From: Pseudomonas fluorescens NCIMB 11764
Lineage (GTDB): Bacteria > Pseudomonadota > Gammaproteobacteria > Pseudomonadales > Pseudomonadaceae
Length of the DNA: 64,000 bases
Direction: 5' to 3'
NCBI RefSeq assembly: GCF_000293885.2
Contig: NZ_CP010945.1
Span: 806,001-870,000, forward strand
Both the position numbers and the translations under genes were made by a program. Positions 1 through 9,522 of this stretch are shown one piece after another; the first letter of the stretch is position 1, and each line of letters starts with the position of its first letter. The notes below the pieces were generated by a model. The model searched no databases. It worked only from the letters and a program-made list of their open reading frames with translations, and was not told where the DNA came from.

Positions 1-144
1 GCGCTGCTTTTCCAGTTTGGCGAGCAATTTTTCAGCATCAGCCAAGGCTTGTGAACAAGCGGTTTCCAAATGCTCGAGCAAGCTGCCCGAGAGTTGTTGG
101 AGTAAGTGCAACGGGGTATTTACAGGCTTCTTGGTGGCCGACAT
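1..144 (-). CDS. algP: AlgP (AlgR3) histone-like regulator, N-terminal 48 codons, cut by window edge
   Basis: The minus-strand frame opens with ATG at 144, preceded by the good ribosome site AGGAGG, and is open to the window edge. It begins MSATKKPVNTPLHLLQQLSG and continues as a helical, Lys/Ala/Leu-rich segment, which I recognise as the start of AlgP. In Pseudomonas, AlgP is a histone H1-like DNA-binding protein implicated in alginate gene expression; its KPAA-type repeat tail would lie outside the window. It is followed in the conserved order by the FKBP gene and algQ, which supports the call. It is divergent from the FKBP gene, so the roughly 190-bp gap should carry both promoters. The frame is too short to have been obvious by length alone. 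Confidence 0.85.
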   Translation of the reverse strand, partial: MSATKKPVNTPLHLLQQLSGSLLEHLETACSQALADAEKLLAKLEKQR

Positions 145-336
145 GGTTTACCTCCTGGCTGACGTGGGTGCGGCTCATACTAGACCTCTGCTGCTACCGC
201 CGCTAGGGCATGTTGACAGTATCGAAAGCGCTGCGTTGCAACGGATCGAAAATCTTCCGGGCTTGCGTAAAACAAGTTCACTGTCGCACGCATTCACACT
301 GGCATAATCTGCCGCATCTCAGGTCGGAGAGTGCCG

Positions 337-1002
337 ATGTCGCGCTACCTTTTTTTATCGCTGTGCATGTTTTTTTCCGTGGCTCAGGCCGCCGAAAAAA
401 CCACCGGAAATGAAGCTCACGATCTCGCGTACAGCCTGGGCGCAAGCCTCGGTGAGCGTCTGCGCCAGGAGGTTCCCGATCTGCAACTTCAGGCACTGGT
501 CGAAGGATTGCAGCAAGCCTATCGAGGCAAACCGCTGGCCCTGAAAGACGAGCAGATCGAACAGATTCTGGCCGAGCATGAAGCGCAGGTTGCCTTGCAA
601 CAGAGTGAGCCGCAGAGCGAAGTCGCCCTCGAAAAAGAAAAACGTTTTCTCGCGGAAGAAAAAGCCAAACCCGGTGTTCGTGAACTGGCCGATGGAGTAT
701 TGCTGACGGAGTTGGTGCCAGGCACCGGCGCGAAAGCCGGCCCGAATGGCAAGGTCCAGGTCCTGTACATCGGTCGACTTCCCGACGGCACCGTGTTCGA
801 TCAGAACAGTCAGCCGCAGTGGTTCAGTCTCGACAGTGTGATCAGCGGATGGCGCAGCGCCCTGCAAAACATGCCGGTCGGTGCGAAGTGGCGATTGGTG
901 ATTCCATCGGCACAGGCTTATGGCGCCGACGGTGCCGGCGACTTGATCGATCCATTCACGCCGCTGGTATTCGAAGTCGAATTGCGCGGGGCCACCGGCT
1001 GA
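337..1002 (+). CDS. Periplasmic FKBP-type peptidyl-prolyl cis-trans isomerase
   Basis: A 221-aa protein with a cleavable signal peptide (residues 1-18, ending AQA before AEK), an N-terminal helical FKBP_N-like dimerisation region (about 20-105) and a C-terminal FKBP domain (about 120-218). Typical FKBP segments are visible: VQVLYIGRLPDGTVFD and the VISGW...PVGAKWRLVIPSAQAYG stretch. It should catalyse prolyl isomerisation and assist folding of exported proteins, like FkpA or Mip. I chose ATG 337 because GGAGA at 326-330 sits about 7 bases upstream; an in-frame GTG at 331 would abut that site. The gene lies between algP and algQ as in other Pseudomonas. A hairpin terminator follows. Confidence 0.87.
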   Translation: MSRYLFLSLCMFFSVAQAAEKTTGNEAHDLAYSLGASLGERLRQEVPDLQLQALVEGLQQAYRGKPLALKDEQIEQILAEHEAQVALQQSEPQSEVALEKEKRFLAEEKAKPGVRELADGVLLTELVPGTGAKAGPNGKVQVLYIGRLPDGTVFDQNSQPQWFSLDSVISGWRSALQNMPVGAKWRLVIPSAQAYGADGAGDLIDPFTPLVFEVELRGATG

Positions 1003-1017
1003 ACAGCGCAAACGAAA

Positions 1018-1047
1018 AACGGCGCGCATAAGCGCACCGTTTTTTTG
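1018..1047. terminator. Hairpin terminator between FKBP gene and algQ
   Basis: The stem ACGGCGCGC / GCGCACCGT has one mismatch, an ATAA loop, an A-run on the left and a T-run of seven on the right. It lies between two converging genes and can end transcription from either side. Confidence 0.75.
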
Positions 1048-1067
1048 AGGGTGTTACCGGAAGGGGT

Positions 1068-1526
1068 TCAGGCTTGAACCGAATCCTCTTCCTTGTGAGC
1101 CGTGTGCAGCACCTCGATCAGGCAGTCTTCCAGTTCGAAGCGTTCGTGCAACAGGCCACCCAGCTCCTTGAATTTCTCTGCCACGCACTTGCCTGCATCG
1201 CACAGGTCGTTGAACGCAAGCAGCTTCTCGGTGATGACGTCGATACGCGGGTAGATCGTCTCGGCCAACTCGAGGCCGCGAGTGTCGCCAAACGCCTTGG
1301 CTTCGCCCGTCAGCTGTTCGTAGATCTCGAAGTGCCCGGCAGACACGTAATCGACCAGCACGCCGCAGAATTCCTGCAATGGCTTGCGGTTCTCGCCCAG
1401 AGCTTCAGGCTTGGCGCCGAGAGCATCATAGGCCCGAACCAGTTCGTGACGCTCCTGCAACCAGCGATCGATCAGCAGATGCACTCCACCCCAGCGTTCC
1501 TGAGCATTCTGACAACTTTCGAGCAT
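1068..1526 (-). CDS. algQ: AlgQ, Rsd-family anti-sigma-70 regulator
   Basis: A 152-aa all-helical protein starting [20 protein letters not shown], diagnostic of AlgQ/Rsd. Rsd-family proteins bind region 4 of the housekeeping sigma factor and shift RNA polymerase use; in Pseudomonas AlgQ affects alginate, siderophore and virulence gene expression. The conserved core ([43 protein letters not shown]) is intact. I chose ATG 1526, which has the purine-rich site GGAAGAGAG just upstream; an in-frame ATG at 1553 lies before that site and would add nine residues not typical of the family. The position between the FKBP gene and dsbB matches other Pseudomonas. Confidence 0.9.
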   Translation of the reverse strand: MLESCQNAQERWGGVHLLIDRWLQERHELVRAYDALGAKPEALGENRKPLQEFCGVLVDYVSAGHFEIYEQLTGEAKAFGDTRGLELAETIYPRIDVITEKLLAFNDLCDAGKCVAEKFKELGGLLHERFELEDCLIEVLHTAHKEEDSVQA

Positions 1527-1704
1527 GGTGATCTCTCTTCCCTTGTGGGTCATGCTGCCCTACACCTGTCGCACACTTGAAGATCAAGAATCGGCCAGGC
1601 AGAGCGTCATTCGAGCAACATAATTCCAATGACACGTGCGGGCCAGATTATGCCCGCGCGACTGTGGCTTCAAGGTACGCAGGAGATAAAGTTCATACAA
1701 GTGT

Positions 1705-2256
1705 TTAATCGCCCGCCAGCGCGGGGTGCGACGACTCGCCGCTGAGCGGTCGCCGGCAGGCGATCCAGACAACGCGTAGCAGCTGCTGAATACTGAGAAT
1801 TGTCATCGCGACAAAGAACAACAGGCTCCACTCCGGCAAGCTCAGGTCGAACAGCGTCCATGAAATCCGTGCACAGTCGGCCGTGCCGTTGAACATTTGC
1901 TGCACAACATAAACCCAGGGATTGCTTGCGAACAGATCGGCCAGATCCGGCGAACACGTTGACAGCTGTTGCAGCGGGTCGCCTTGCAGCAACACCTGGC
2001 GCCACGCCGTCGCTGTTCCCGCCAGGCTGCACAGCAAACCCAGCAGCCAATACAGGGAAGAACCCAAACGGCCGGGCCCATGCACCGAAGCCATCAGGCA
2101 GACACCCGTGAGTAACGCCAGACACATCCGCTGCAACAGGCACATGCCGCACGGCTGGAGGCCGACCGCATATTCCAGGTAATAGGAAACGCCCAAGGCC
2201 AGGGCGTCGGCAACGAAAACCATGAAAAACAAGGAGCGTGAGCAGGCCAACGACAT
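1705..2256 (-). CDS. dsbB: DsbB/DsbH-type disulfide bond formation membrane protein
   Basis: A 183-aa inner-membrane protein with four hydrophobic segments. It carries the first periplasmic Cys pair C36-G-M-C39, directly after a Tyr/Leu-rich helix, and the second pair C101 and C128, as in DsbB. DsbB reoxidises the thiol oxidase DsbA and passes electrons to quinones. The gene sits between algQ and the heme operon; in P. aeruginosa the gene at this place is called dsbH, one of two DsbB paralogues, so this may be DsbH rather than the main DsbB. The start ATG 2256 gives a short N-terminus directly before the first membrane helix. Confidence 0.88.
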   Translation of the reverse strand: MSLACSRSLFFMVFVADALALGVSYYLEYAVGLQPCGMCLLQRMCLALLTGVCLMASVHGPGRLGSSLYWLLGLLCSLAGTATAWRQVLLQGDPLQQLSTCSPDLADLFASNPWVYVVQQMFNGTADCARISWTLFDLSLPEWSLLFFVAMTILSIQQLLRVVWIACRRPLSGESSHPALAGD

Positions 2257-2442
2257 GGCTTTTCCGTACCAGTAGAGACAAGTGGTTACGGTAGAGGAAA
2301 GCGCGCCAGCCTTACAAGACGGGTCAGCAGGGACACTTCAACAGAAGTGTAGGGAATTCCCGACAGAGTTGAGAGGATCAGATGTAGTCCTCTGTAGGAC
2401 TTTGTTACCAACCGACCAGGACTGTAAGAATTAACGTCTTTT

Positions 2443-2531
2443 TGGCGAGGGAGCTTGCTCCCGTTCGATTGCGCAGCCATGGTAAATCAAAGGGTTGCTT
2501 CGCAATCAGGCGGGAACAAGCTGCCTCGCCA
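2443..2531. repeat. Paired REP palindrome in the dsbB-hemY gap
   Basis: An inverted pair of the type TGGCGAGGGAGCTTGCTCCCG (2443-2463) with its complement ending at 2531. The same unit recurs at 10.6, 14.8 and 63.8 kb. It occupies much of the roughly 300-bp gap between hemY and dsbB; I see no gene in the rest of that gap. Confidence 0.8.
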
Positions 2532-2554
2532 CAGGCTTCAACAGCGGTTAACTT

Positions 2555-3793
2555 TTAGACGGCTGCAGGCACCGGCAACGGCGCTGCCAACAAACGCTCA
2601 TCCAGCAAGCCAAGGCCTTCCTGGAACAACTGATTGCTGCGCTCGGTGTCACCCAGTTGTGCCAGCAATCGCGCCAGCTCCGCACAGGCTTCCGGGTTGC
2701 GCTGCACGCGCAGGCTGCTTTCCAGATAGTCCCGGGCCTTGCCCCACAGACTGTTTTGCAAACACAGGCGACCCAGGGTCAGCAACAGACTCGGGTCGGC
2801 CGGATGGTTCTTCAGCCAGCCCTCGGCGGTTTGCAGCTGACGGGCCGGATCACTGCCGCGAACCAGTCCGTAAAGGCGGGCCAGATGGCTGTCGTAGTTG
2901 CGCTTGAGCGCCGTTCGCAAGACCTCTTCGGCCTCGATCTGGGCGCCGATTTGCCGAAGCTGCTCGGCATACGCCAACACCAGTTGCGGTTCCTGGCGCT
3001 GTGCCGAAGTGAGTTGCTGCCAGGCGCGGTTGAGCGATTGCAATCCGACGGTTCCGTCTTCTTCGCGGTGCGCCGCCAGGGACAGGTTTTCCCCCCAGGC
3101 CCGGCGTTCCAGTTCGGCCAGCTCGGCCGGCGGCAGGACCTTGTCCTTGCGCAGCTCCGGCAGCAGGCGAATAACGGCCGACCAATCACCGCGCTGTTGA
3201 TGCAAACGCTGCAACTGGCGCAAGGTCTGGACGTTATGAGGGTGACGCTCATGCATCGCCTGCAAGGTCACCAGGGCGCCATCGGTGTCGCCGCGATCGC
3301 TCTGCAGTTGAGCGTGACTCAAGGCGATCGCCAACTCGGCCTGGGGCTGGCGCTCCAGCGCACGCTCCAGCAAGTTGTCGCTTTCCTCGTAGTGGCCTTG
3401 CTCGTTGGCAGCGCGAGCAGCGCCGAGGTAGTAAAGCAGTGGCTGGCGCTCGGCTTCGGCGGCGCGATGCAAATGACGCTGCGCGCTGGCCCAGCGACCT
3501 TCGGCCAAGTCCAGCTGACCGTGTTCGATCGCCACTTGCACCCGACGGCTGCGGTTGCGCCGCGACCAGGGATTGACCACGCCACTGGACGTCATGACCA
3601 GTTCGATCAACGCCTTGATGCCCCAGAATACCAGCCACAACACCGCCACCAGGGCCAGGGTTGCCCACAGGCTCGATTCGAAACGGAAGCTCTTGTAAGC
3701 GATCAGCACGTAGCCGGAATGCTCGGCAATCGCCAACCCCAAAGCGGCGGCAGCGGCGATGACCAGAAACACGATCACATAGAGGCGCTTCAT
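2555..3793 (-). CDS. hemY: HemY heme biosynthesis-associated TPR protein
   Basis: A 412-aa protein with two N-terminal membrane helices (about residues 4-25 and 42-64) followed by a long cytosolic or periplasmic helical region with tetratricopeptide-like repeats (from about 100). This is the HemY_N plus TPR layout of proteobacterial HemY, which is encoded with HemX and the tetrapyrrole enzymes; its exact role in heme synthesis is not settled. Its ATG overlaps the HemX stop by four bases (ATGA), so the two are translationally coupled. It is the last gene of the hemC-hemD-hemX-hemY operon. This HemY is unrelated to the protoporphyrinogen oxidase of Bacillus that has the same name. Confidence 0.9.
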   Translation of the reverse strand: MKRLYVIVFLVIAAAAALGLAIAEHSGYVLIAYKSFRFESSLWATLALVAVLWLVFWGIKALIELVMTSSGVVNPWSRRNRSRRVQVAIEHGQLDLAEGRWASAQRHLHRAAEAERQPLLYYLGAARAANEQGHYEESDNLLERALERQPQAELAIALSHAQLQSDRGDTDGALVTLQAMHERHPHNVQTLRQLQRLHQQRGDWSAVIRLLPELRKDKVLPPAELAELERRAWGENLSLAAHREEDGTVGLQSLNRAWQQLTSAQRQEPQLVLAYAEQLRQIGAQIEAEEVLRTALKRNYDSHLARLYGLVRGSDPARQLQTAEGWLKNHPADPSLLLTLGRLCLQNSLWGKARDYLESSLRVQRNPEACAELARLLAQLGDTERSNQLFQEGLGLLDERLLAAPLPVPAAV

Positions 3794-4944
3794 GGCGTGG
3801 CCTCCGGCAGAGTGTTTGCGGCAGGCTTGGCCATGGGTTTGATCGAATCCTCGGCGTTGACATTACGTCGCTCGAGATAGCCCTGAACCGCGCTCAGCGT
3901 GGCGGTCAGATCCGGCGTGACCACGGTAACCGGCTGCTTGCTCAGTTCGCCAACCTGCTCGAGCATCACTTTGCTCTGCGGGTTGTCCGGATTGAAGTTG
4001 CCTTTGAGCACGTCCCGCGCTTCGGCCAACGCCTGGGTGTAAACCGCAGCCTGACCGTTGAGTGCCGCCCACTGCGCCTGCTCCAGCGCCAGGCTCAGGG
4101 CCAGACGCACCTGGCTCAGGCTTTGCCCTGCCAGCAATGGACGTACATTTTTGTCAGCGTTGAAATCGATGCGGATGTAACGCGAGATCTGATCCCACCA
4201 CTGCGCCCAGCGACTGGCGCCGTCGCCATCGGCGGTCAGGCCCAGCAGGGATTCGCCGCGGTCCTTGTACTCGGGTGCGAGCTCGGTGAGGTTGATGACT
4301 TGATCGCGCAGCGCCCCCAGGCGCAGGAAAAGGCCAGTGCGATCCGGCTGTTCGGTGCTGCGCAAGGCGACCAGGGTTTTCGCCACTTGCTCGCGAGCGG
4401 CAAAGGAACCCGGGTCGTTCTGTTCACGAAGAATTTCGTCGGCGCCCTGCACCAGGGCCTGAGCGCTGCTGATGTCCTGCAACGCCGAAAGTCGCAGGCT
4501 GGCCAGGCGCAGCAAGTGTTCGGCCTCGGCTAGACGCCAGTCCTTGCGGCTCGCGCCGAGGACGGTTTCCAGACGTTGATTCAAACGTTGCTGATCGCCT
4601 TGCAGTTGAATCACCAGACGGCTTCGAGCGTCCAGTTCTTCGGCGGCTGGCATTTGCTCAAGGCGCGCACTCAGGCGCTGCTCATTCAGCTTCAGGCTTT
4701 GCGCCTGATCGTTCAACGCCTGCACCTGGCTCAACTGCTGCTGCGTATTGGCTTGCAGGTGACGCACCTGCCAGACACCCCAACCGCCCACCGCCACACC
4801 GGCGGCGCCCAACAGCAACGCGACTATTGCCAGCCCATTGCCTCGGCGCTGCTCGGCAGCAGGTGGCGCAGTTTCAACCGGAGTTTCAACCGGCGCATCA
4901 AGCACTGGCTTCACGTCATCTTTAGGCAAGGCTGTTTCGTTCAC
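3790..4944 (-). CDS. hemX: HemX, uroporphyrinogen-III C-methyltransferase-like membrane protein
   Basis: A 384-aa protein with a Pro/Glu-rich N-terminus (1-32), one membrane helix (about 34-58, NGLAIVALLLGAAGVAVGGW), a coiled-coil segment rich in Gln/Leu (about 62-140) and a helical C-terminal domain. This is the usual HemX architecture. Databases often call it a uroporphyrinogen-III methyltransferase, but it lacks the SAM-binding glycine motifs of true SUMT enzymes, so I would not assign that reaction. It follows hemD by 16 bases and overlaps hemY by four, consistent with a scaffold or accessory protein for the heme enzymes. Confidence 0.9.
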   Translation of the reverse strand: MNETALPKDDVKPVLDAPVETPVETAPPAAEQRRGNGLAIVALLLGAAGVAVGGWGVWQVRHLQANTQQQLSQVQALNDQAQSLKLNEQRLSARLEQMPAAEELDARSRLVIQLQGDQQRLNQRLETVLGASRKDWRLAEAEHLLRLASLRLSALQDISSAQALVQGADEILREQNDPGSFAAREQVAKTLVALRSTEQPDRTGLFLRLGALRDQVINLTELAPEYKDRGESLLGLTADGDGASRWAQWWDQISRYIRIDFNADKNVRPLLAGQSLSQVRLALSLALEQAQWAALNGQAAVYTQALAEARDVLKGNFNPDNPQSKVMLEQVGELSKQPVTVVTPDLTATLSAVQGYLERRNVNAEDSIKPMAKPAANTLPEATP

Positions 4945-4960
4945 GTATCCATCCTTTGCA

Positions 4961-5728
4961 TTAGAGAACGGGTTCGGGATGCTCCCGTAACGCCGTCAGC
5001 AAAGCCGCGGCACTGGCGCCACGACAATCCACAACTGTTTGGGCTCCGGCGGCACGTGCCAGCTCGGCAACCCTGGGGCTTGGAACAAACAACGGCAACC
5101 GCGCCAATTGCGGCCAGGCAGCGCCGGCCAATCGATGCAGGTGCTCAAAACCCTGTCCACTGCTGACCACCAGTCCGTTCAAGCGTTCCGCCTTGATCCG
5201 CTCTGGCAGTACTGCTGGCGGGTATTGCGGCAGATCGCGGCGGTACAGTTCCAGATACTCGACACTAGCACCAAGCTCGCGCAAACGCTCAGCAAGCAAC
5301 TCGCGCCCGCCCTCTCCGCGCATGATCAATACCCGTGGATCGGGCGGTGCGACAGCCTCGCGCAACGACGCAAGTTCCAGCAAGGCTTCGCTGTCATCAC
5401 CCTCGGCCGGAAAACTCACGTCCAATCCGTGGTCATCGAGAATCCGTGCGGTCGCGGCGCCCACGCTGAACCACTTCTGGCGTGGTGGTTGCGGCCAGTA
5501 TTGACTGACCAGCTCCACCGCGATTCTGGCGGCCGGCTTGCTGACCACGATTACCGCGCAGTACCGATCCAGATGCTGAATCACCTCGCGCATTGTGTCA
5601 GAGGCAGGAATCGGTTCAATTTCCAAAAGCGGCAAACTGCTGCTGAAAATCCCCGCTTCGGCCAAAATTTCGCTCAGCGCCGCCGACTCATCCGCGGGAC
5701 GCGTCAGCAGCAGGCGCCAGCCCGTCAC
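4961..5728 (-). CDS. hemD: Uroporphyrinogen-III synthase
   Basis: A 255-aa HemD. The enzyme cyclises hydroxymethylbilane, the product of HemC, with inversion of ring D to give uroporphyrinogen III, the precursor of heme, siroheme and cobalamin. HemD proteins diverge strongly, but the family starts are clear: an N-terminal [16 protein letters not shown], the [16 protein letters not shown] segment and the [15 protein letters not shown] segment. The start overlaps the hemC stop by four bases, so translation is probably coupled. The operon order and length agree with other Pseudomonas. Confidence 0.92.
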   Translation of the reverse strand: MTGWRLLLTRPADESAALSEILAEAGIFSSSLPLLEIEPIPASDTMREVIQHLDRYCAVIVVSKPAARIAVELVSQYWPQPPRQKWFSVGAATARILDDHGLDVSFPAEGDDSEALLELASLREAVAPPDPRVLIMRGEGGRELLAERLRELGASVEYLELYRRDLPQYPPAVLPERIKAERLNGLVVSSGQGFEHLHRLAGAAWPQLARLPLFVPSPRVAELARAAGAQTVVDCRGASAAALLTALREHPEPVL

Positions 5729-6666
5729 TCGTGACCTGCCTCGCCGTAGACCGCTTTCAGAATGTCATTGGCGCCCTGGTTCAGCAGGTCTTCGGCCACT
5801 TGCACACCCAAGGCCTCGGCATCGCTGCGCGGCGCACGGGCCTCGGCGCTGAGCAGCAGGCCGCCGCTCGGATCGCCCACCAGACCGCGCAACCAGATCT
5901 GCTCGCCTTCCAGCACGGCGTAACAGGCGATCGGCACCTGACAGCCGCCATTCAAATGTTTGTTGAGCGCACGTTCGGCCGTCACGCGGGTGGCGGTGTC
6001 CTGATGGTGCAGCGGTGCCAGCAAAGCGTGGATTTCGCTGTCGACGGAGCGGCATTCGATGCCGACAGCACCCTGGCCACCGGCCGGCAGGCTGTCATCG
6101 ACGCTGATGGCAGAGGTGATTCGATCTTCGAAGCCCAGACGAATCAGGCCGGCAGCCGCGAGAATGATGGCGTCGTATTCACCGGCATCAAGCTTGGCCA
6201 GACGCGTGTTGACGTTGCCGCGCAGGAAACGGATTTCCAGGTCCGGGCGACGGGTCAACAACTGGGCCTGACGGCGCAGGCTGGAGGTGCCGACAATGCT
6301 GCCTTGCGGCAGTTCGTCCAGGCTGGCGTAGGTATTGGAGACGAATGCATCACGCGGGTCTTCTCGCTCGCAGATGCAAAACAGGCCGAGGCCTTCGGGG
6401 AAGTCCATCGGCACGTCTTTCATCGAATGCACGGCGATGTCGGCTTCGTTCTCCAGTAGAGCCGTTTCCAGTTCCTTGACGAACAGCCCCTTGCCGCCGA
6501 TTTTCGACAGCGGTGAGTCCAGCAGTTTGTCGCCACGACTGACCATGGGCACCAGTGTCACGAGCAGACCCGGATGGGCCGCTTCAAGACGGGCTTTGAC
6601 GTATTCGGCCTGCCACAGGGCGAGAGCACTTTTGCGGGTGGCGATGCGGATTTCGCGAGAGGACAT
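5725..6666 (-). CDS. hemC: Porphobilinogen deaminase (hydroxymethylbilane synthase)
   Basis: A 313-aa cytosolic enzyme that joins four porphobilinogen units into hydroxymethylbilane. The dipyrromethane-cofactor cysteine is C242 in NGGCQVP, the catalytic aspartate is D84 in HSMKDVP, and the Arg-rich substrate site SSLRRQAQL (about 128-136) is present. It is the first gene of the hem operon, downstream of algR on the same strand with a gap of about 138 bases. The gap has no strong hairpin, so hemC may be partly read from algR. Confidence 0.96.
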   Translation of the reverse strand: MSSREIRIATRKSALALWQAEYVKARLEAAHPGLLVTLVPMVSRGDKLLDSPLSKIGGKGLFVKELETALLENEADIAVHSMKDVPMDFPEGLGLFCICEREDPRDAFVSNTYASLDELPQGSIVGTSSLRRQAQLLTRRPDLEIRFLRGNVNTRLAKLDAGEYDAIILAAAGLIRLGFEDRITSAISVDDSLPAGGQGAVGIECRSVDSEIHALLAPLHHQDTATRVTAERALNKHLNGGCQVPIACYAVLEGEQIWLRGLVGDPSGGLLLSAEARAPRSDAEALGVQVAEDLLNQGANDILKAVYGEAGHE

Positions 6667-6804
6667 GGATCAATCCGTACTGAATAGATACGGCGGATAA
6701 TAACAGCTCAGCCAAATCCACTTTGACTTGTATCAGGTATTGCCTGGCCTCCCTGGCCCCGGATGTCCGGCAATCGGGTGAAAAATTCACCTGAGGATGG
6801 CGAA

Positions 6805-7551
6805 TTAAAGCTGTTGCATCATTTTGCGCACGCCGGCCACATGACGCCGGCTGACGATCAGGGCGTCGCCGTTCAGGCCTTTGAGGAACAGCTGAAAGTG
6901 TCCCAGAGGCGTGCGTTGCAGGCGCTCGATGCGTTCGCGGGCGACCAGTGCGTTGCGGTGGATGCGCACGAATCGGTCACCGAATTCATCTTCAAGGGCC
7001 TTGAGCGGTTCATCCAGCAGCACTTCGCCGCCTTCATGGCGCAAGGTCACGTATTTATGGTCGGCAATAAAGTAGACCACCTGACCCAACGGGATCAGCT
7101 CAATACCCTTGCGGGTACGCGCGCTGATATGGCTGCGAGGGCCGCTACCGGTTTCGGCGGCGGGACGGGTCAAAGCCGCAAGCTGGACACGATTGGGCCG
7201 CTCGGCTTTTTTCAATGCTTCATGCAATTGTTCTGTACGCACAGGTTTCACCAGATAGCCTACGGCGCTGGCCTGTAAGGCTTCCACGGCAAATTCATCG
7301 GGCCCTGTGCAAAACACCACGGCTGGCGGGGTTTCACGTTCGCATAACCGTGCAGCCACTTGCAGGCCGTCGAGGCCTGGCATGCGGATATCGAGCAACA
7401 CGATATCCGGCTTGTGGCTGTCGATCAGTGCCAACGCTTCTTCGCCGTTCGTGGCGCTGGGCTCCAGGACACTGTATCCCTCGAGTTCGCCGACCATTCG
7501 GCTCAGGCGCTCGCGGGCAAGGGGTTCGTCATCAACGATCAGGACATTCAT
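6805..7551 (-). CDS. algR: AlgR, LytTR-family response regulator
   Basis: A 248-aa response regulator: receiver domain (1-120) with acidic D7/D8, phosphoacceptor D54 in LLDIRMPG and K102 in YLVKPV, then a LytTR DNA-binding domain (about 140-245). In P. aeruginosa AlgR controls alginate, twitching motility and other surface traits and is phosphorylated by the kinase FimS/AlgZ. ATG 7551 gives the canonical start MNVLIVDDEPLARERL; an upstream in-frame ATG at 7599 would add 16 atypical residues. No kinase gene lies next to it here: the 447 bases up to argH hold no recognisable FimS/AlgZ frame. Confidence 0.94.
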   Translation of the reverse strand: MNVLIVDDEPLARERLSRMVGELEGYSVLEPSATNGEEALALIDSHKPDIVLLDIRMPGLDGLQVAARLCERETPPAVVFCTGPDEFAVEALQASAVGYLVKPVRTEQLHEALKKAERPNRVQLAALTRPAAETGSGPRSHISARTRKGIELIPLGQVVYFIADHKYVTLRHEGGEVLLDEPLKALEDEFGDRFVRIHRNALVARERIERLQRTPLGHFQLFLKGLNGDALIVSRRHVAGVRKMMQQL

Positions 7552-7998
7552 ATTGCGCTGGATTCCTGCGTGAGTCTCGCACAAGGATAGCGTAGACAAG
7601 TGGAGTGACGTCCGTCACCGCGATCCACGCTAAGACTAGCGCGAGGGCCAAAAAGTGCCGCCCGTCCGACCGCTAAATTTTTATTTGCCGGGCAATCGGC
7701 GGTTGGCGAGGCATCGCCGTAGGGTTTGCTGATACACAATACGAACACCCCCTCTGCTTATAGTCCGCTGCAGCGCCGAGAAGTGCGCTGATCCTACTGT
7801 CCAACTGTAGACGGTTGCCGGGACGTTATTACTCAATTGAAAAATATCGTTGCGCAATTCCGGTCAGGCTGGCTTCGAGCATAGGCCGGGACATGAGAAA
7901 AAAACGTATCGACCAGTGTCAGCGACAGGATTGGCAACCCTGTTATTATCCGCGACAGCTTTCAACGCCATCTTTCTTCAGCCGATACGAGCGAATTC
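7552..7998. other. Intergenic region between divergent algR and argH; no gene seen
   Basis: These 447 bases contain no plausible coding frame on either strand. They must carry the promoters of algR (minus) and argH (plus). In P. aeruginosa the histidine kinase gene fimS/algZ occupies this place; I see no remnant of it. Confidence 0.7.
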
Positions 7999-9393
7999 AT
8001 GAGCACTGACAAGACCAATCAGTCCTGGGGCGGCCGCTTCAGTGAACCCGTCGACGCCTTCGTCGCCCGCTTCACCGCCTCCGTCACCTTCGACCAGCGC
8101 CTGTATCGCCACGACATCATGGGCTCGATCGCCCACGCCACCATGCTGGCCAAGGTCGGCGTGCTGACCGATGCCGAGCGCGACAGCATCACCGATGGCC
8201 TGAAGACCATCCAGGGTGAAATCGAGGCCGGCCAGTTCGACTGGCGCATCGACCTCGAAGACGTGCACATGAACATCGAGGCGCGCCTGACCGACCGCAT
8301 CGGCGTGACCGGTAAAAAGCTGCACACCGGCCGCAGCCGTAACGACCAGGTCGCCACCGACATCCGCCTGTGGCTGCGTGACGAGATCGACCTGATCCTG
8401 GCGGAAATCACCCGCCTGCAAAAAGGCTTGCTGGAACAGGCCGAGCGCGAAGCCGGCAGCATCATGCCGGGCTTCACCCACCTGCAGACCGCACAGCCGG
8501 TGACATTCGGTCACCACATGCTGGCCTGGTTCGAAATGCTGAGCCGCGACTACGAGCGCCTGGTCGACTGCCGCAAGCGCACCAACCGCATGCCTTTGGG
8601 CAGCGCCGCACTGGCGGGCACCACTTACCCGATCGACCGCGAGTACACCGCTCAACTGCTGGGCTTCGATGCCGTGGGCGGCAACTCGCTGGACAACGTG
8701 TCCGATCGTGACTTCGCCATCGAGTTCTGCTCGGCCGCGAGCATCGCGATGATGCACTTGTCGCGTTTCTCCGAAGAGCTGGTGCTGTGGACCAGCGCCC
8801 AGTTCCAGTTCATCGATTTGCCGGATCGCTTCTGCACCGGCAGCTCGATCATGCCGCAAAAGAAAAACCCGGACGTGCCGGAACTGGTGCGTGGCAAGAC
8901 CGGCCGCGTCTTCGGCGCGCTGATGGGCCTGCTGACCCTGATGAAAGGCCAGCCACTGGCCTACAACAAGGACAACCAGGAAGACAAGGAGCCGCTGTTC
9001 GACGCCGCCGACACCTTGCGCGACTCGCTGCGGGCGTTTGCCGACATGATTCCGGCGATCAAACCCAAGCACGCGATGATGCGCGAAGCGGCCCTGCGCG
9101 GTTTCTCCACCGCCACCGACCTGGCCGACTACCTGGTGCGTCGTGGCCTGCCGTTCCGTGATTGCCACGAGATCGTTGGCCATGCCGTGAAGTACGGCGT
9201 GGAAAGCGGCAAGGACCTGGCGGAAATGAGCCTGGAAGAACTGCGCAAGTTCAGCGACCAGATCGATCAGGACGTGTTCGCCGTGCTGACCCTGGAAGGT
9301 TCGGTGAACGCCCGTGACCATATCGGCGGGACTGCGCCAGCGCAGGTCAAGAAGGCTGTGGCTCGCGGTCAGGCGTTGCTCGCCAGCCGTTAA
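7999..9393 (+). CDS. argH: Argininosuccinate lyase
   Basis: A 464-aa enzyme of the fumarase/aspartase superfamily that splits argininosuccinate into arginine and fumarate, the last step of arginine synthesis. The family signature [11 protein letters not shown] lies at 281-291 with the catalytic Ser283, and the general acid/base His is H161 in [22 protein letters not shown] (110-121) is also typical. The full length is normal and the start ATG 7999 gives [14 protein letters not shown]. Divergent from algR, as in other Pseudomonas except for the missing kinase gene. Confidence 0.97.
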   Translation: MSTDKTNQSWGGRFSEPVDAFVARFTASVTFDQRLYRHDIMGSIAHATMLAKVGVLTDAERDSITDGLKTIQGEIEAGQFDWRIDLEDVHMNIEARLTDRIGVTGKKLHTGRSRNDQVATDIRLWLRDEIDLILAEITRLQKGLLEQAEREAGSIMPGFTHLQTAQPVTFGHHMLAWFEMLSRDYERLVDCRKRTNRMPLGSAALAGTTYPIDREYTAQLLGFDAVGGNSLDNVSDRDFAIEFCSAASIAMMHLSRFSEELVLWTSAQFQFIDLPDRFCTGSSIMPQKKNPDVPELVRGKTGRVFGALMGLLTLMKGQPLAYNKDNQEDKEPLFDAADTLRDSLRAFADMIPAIKPKHAMMREAALRGFSTATDLADYLVRRGLPFRDCHEIVGHAVKYGVESGKDLAEMSLEELRKFSDQIDQDVFAVLTLEGSVNARDHIGGTAPAQVKKAVARGQALLASR

Positions 9394-9404
9394 GCCGCCA
9401 AAAG

Positions 9405-9500
9405 CTTCGCGAGCAAGCCCGCTCCCACACTGGGTCTCTGGTGTTCACAAATCATGTGTTCACCATCAATCCAGTGTGGGAGCGGGCTTGCTCGCGAAAG
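9405..9500. repeat. Paired REP palindrome with 28-bp perfect arms
   Basis: TTCGCGAGCAAGCCCGCTCC begins the left arm at 9406 and its exact complement ends at 9498; the loop is about 37 bases. It lies between converging argH and the GST gene and may end both transcripts. Confidence 0.85.
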
Positions 9501-9522
9501 CGACCTGAAGGACGCTACAAAT

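Noticed and set aside
9405..9500. CRISPR-like or attenuator structure
   Set aside because: The unit is an inverted pair of the REP type found at many other gaps, not a direct-repeat array.
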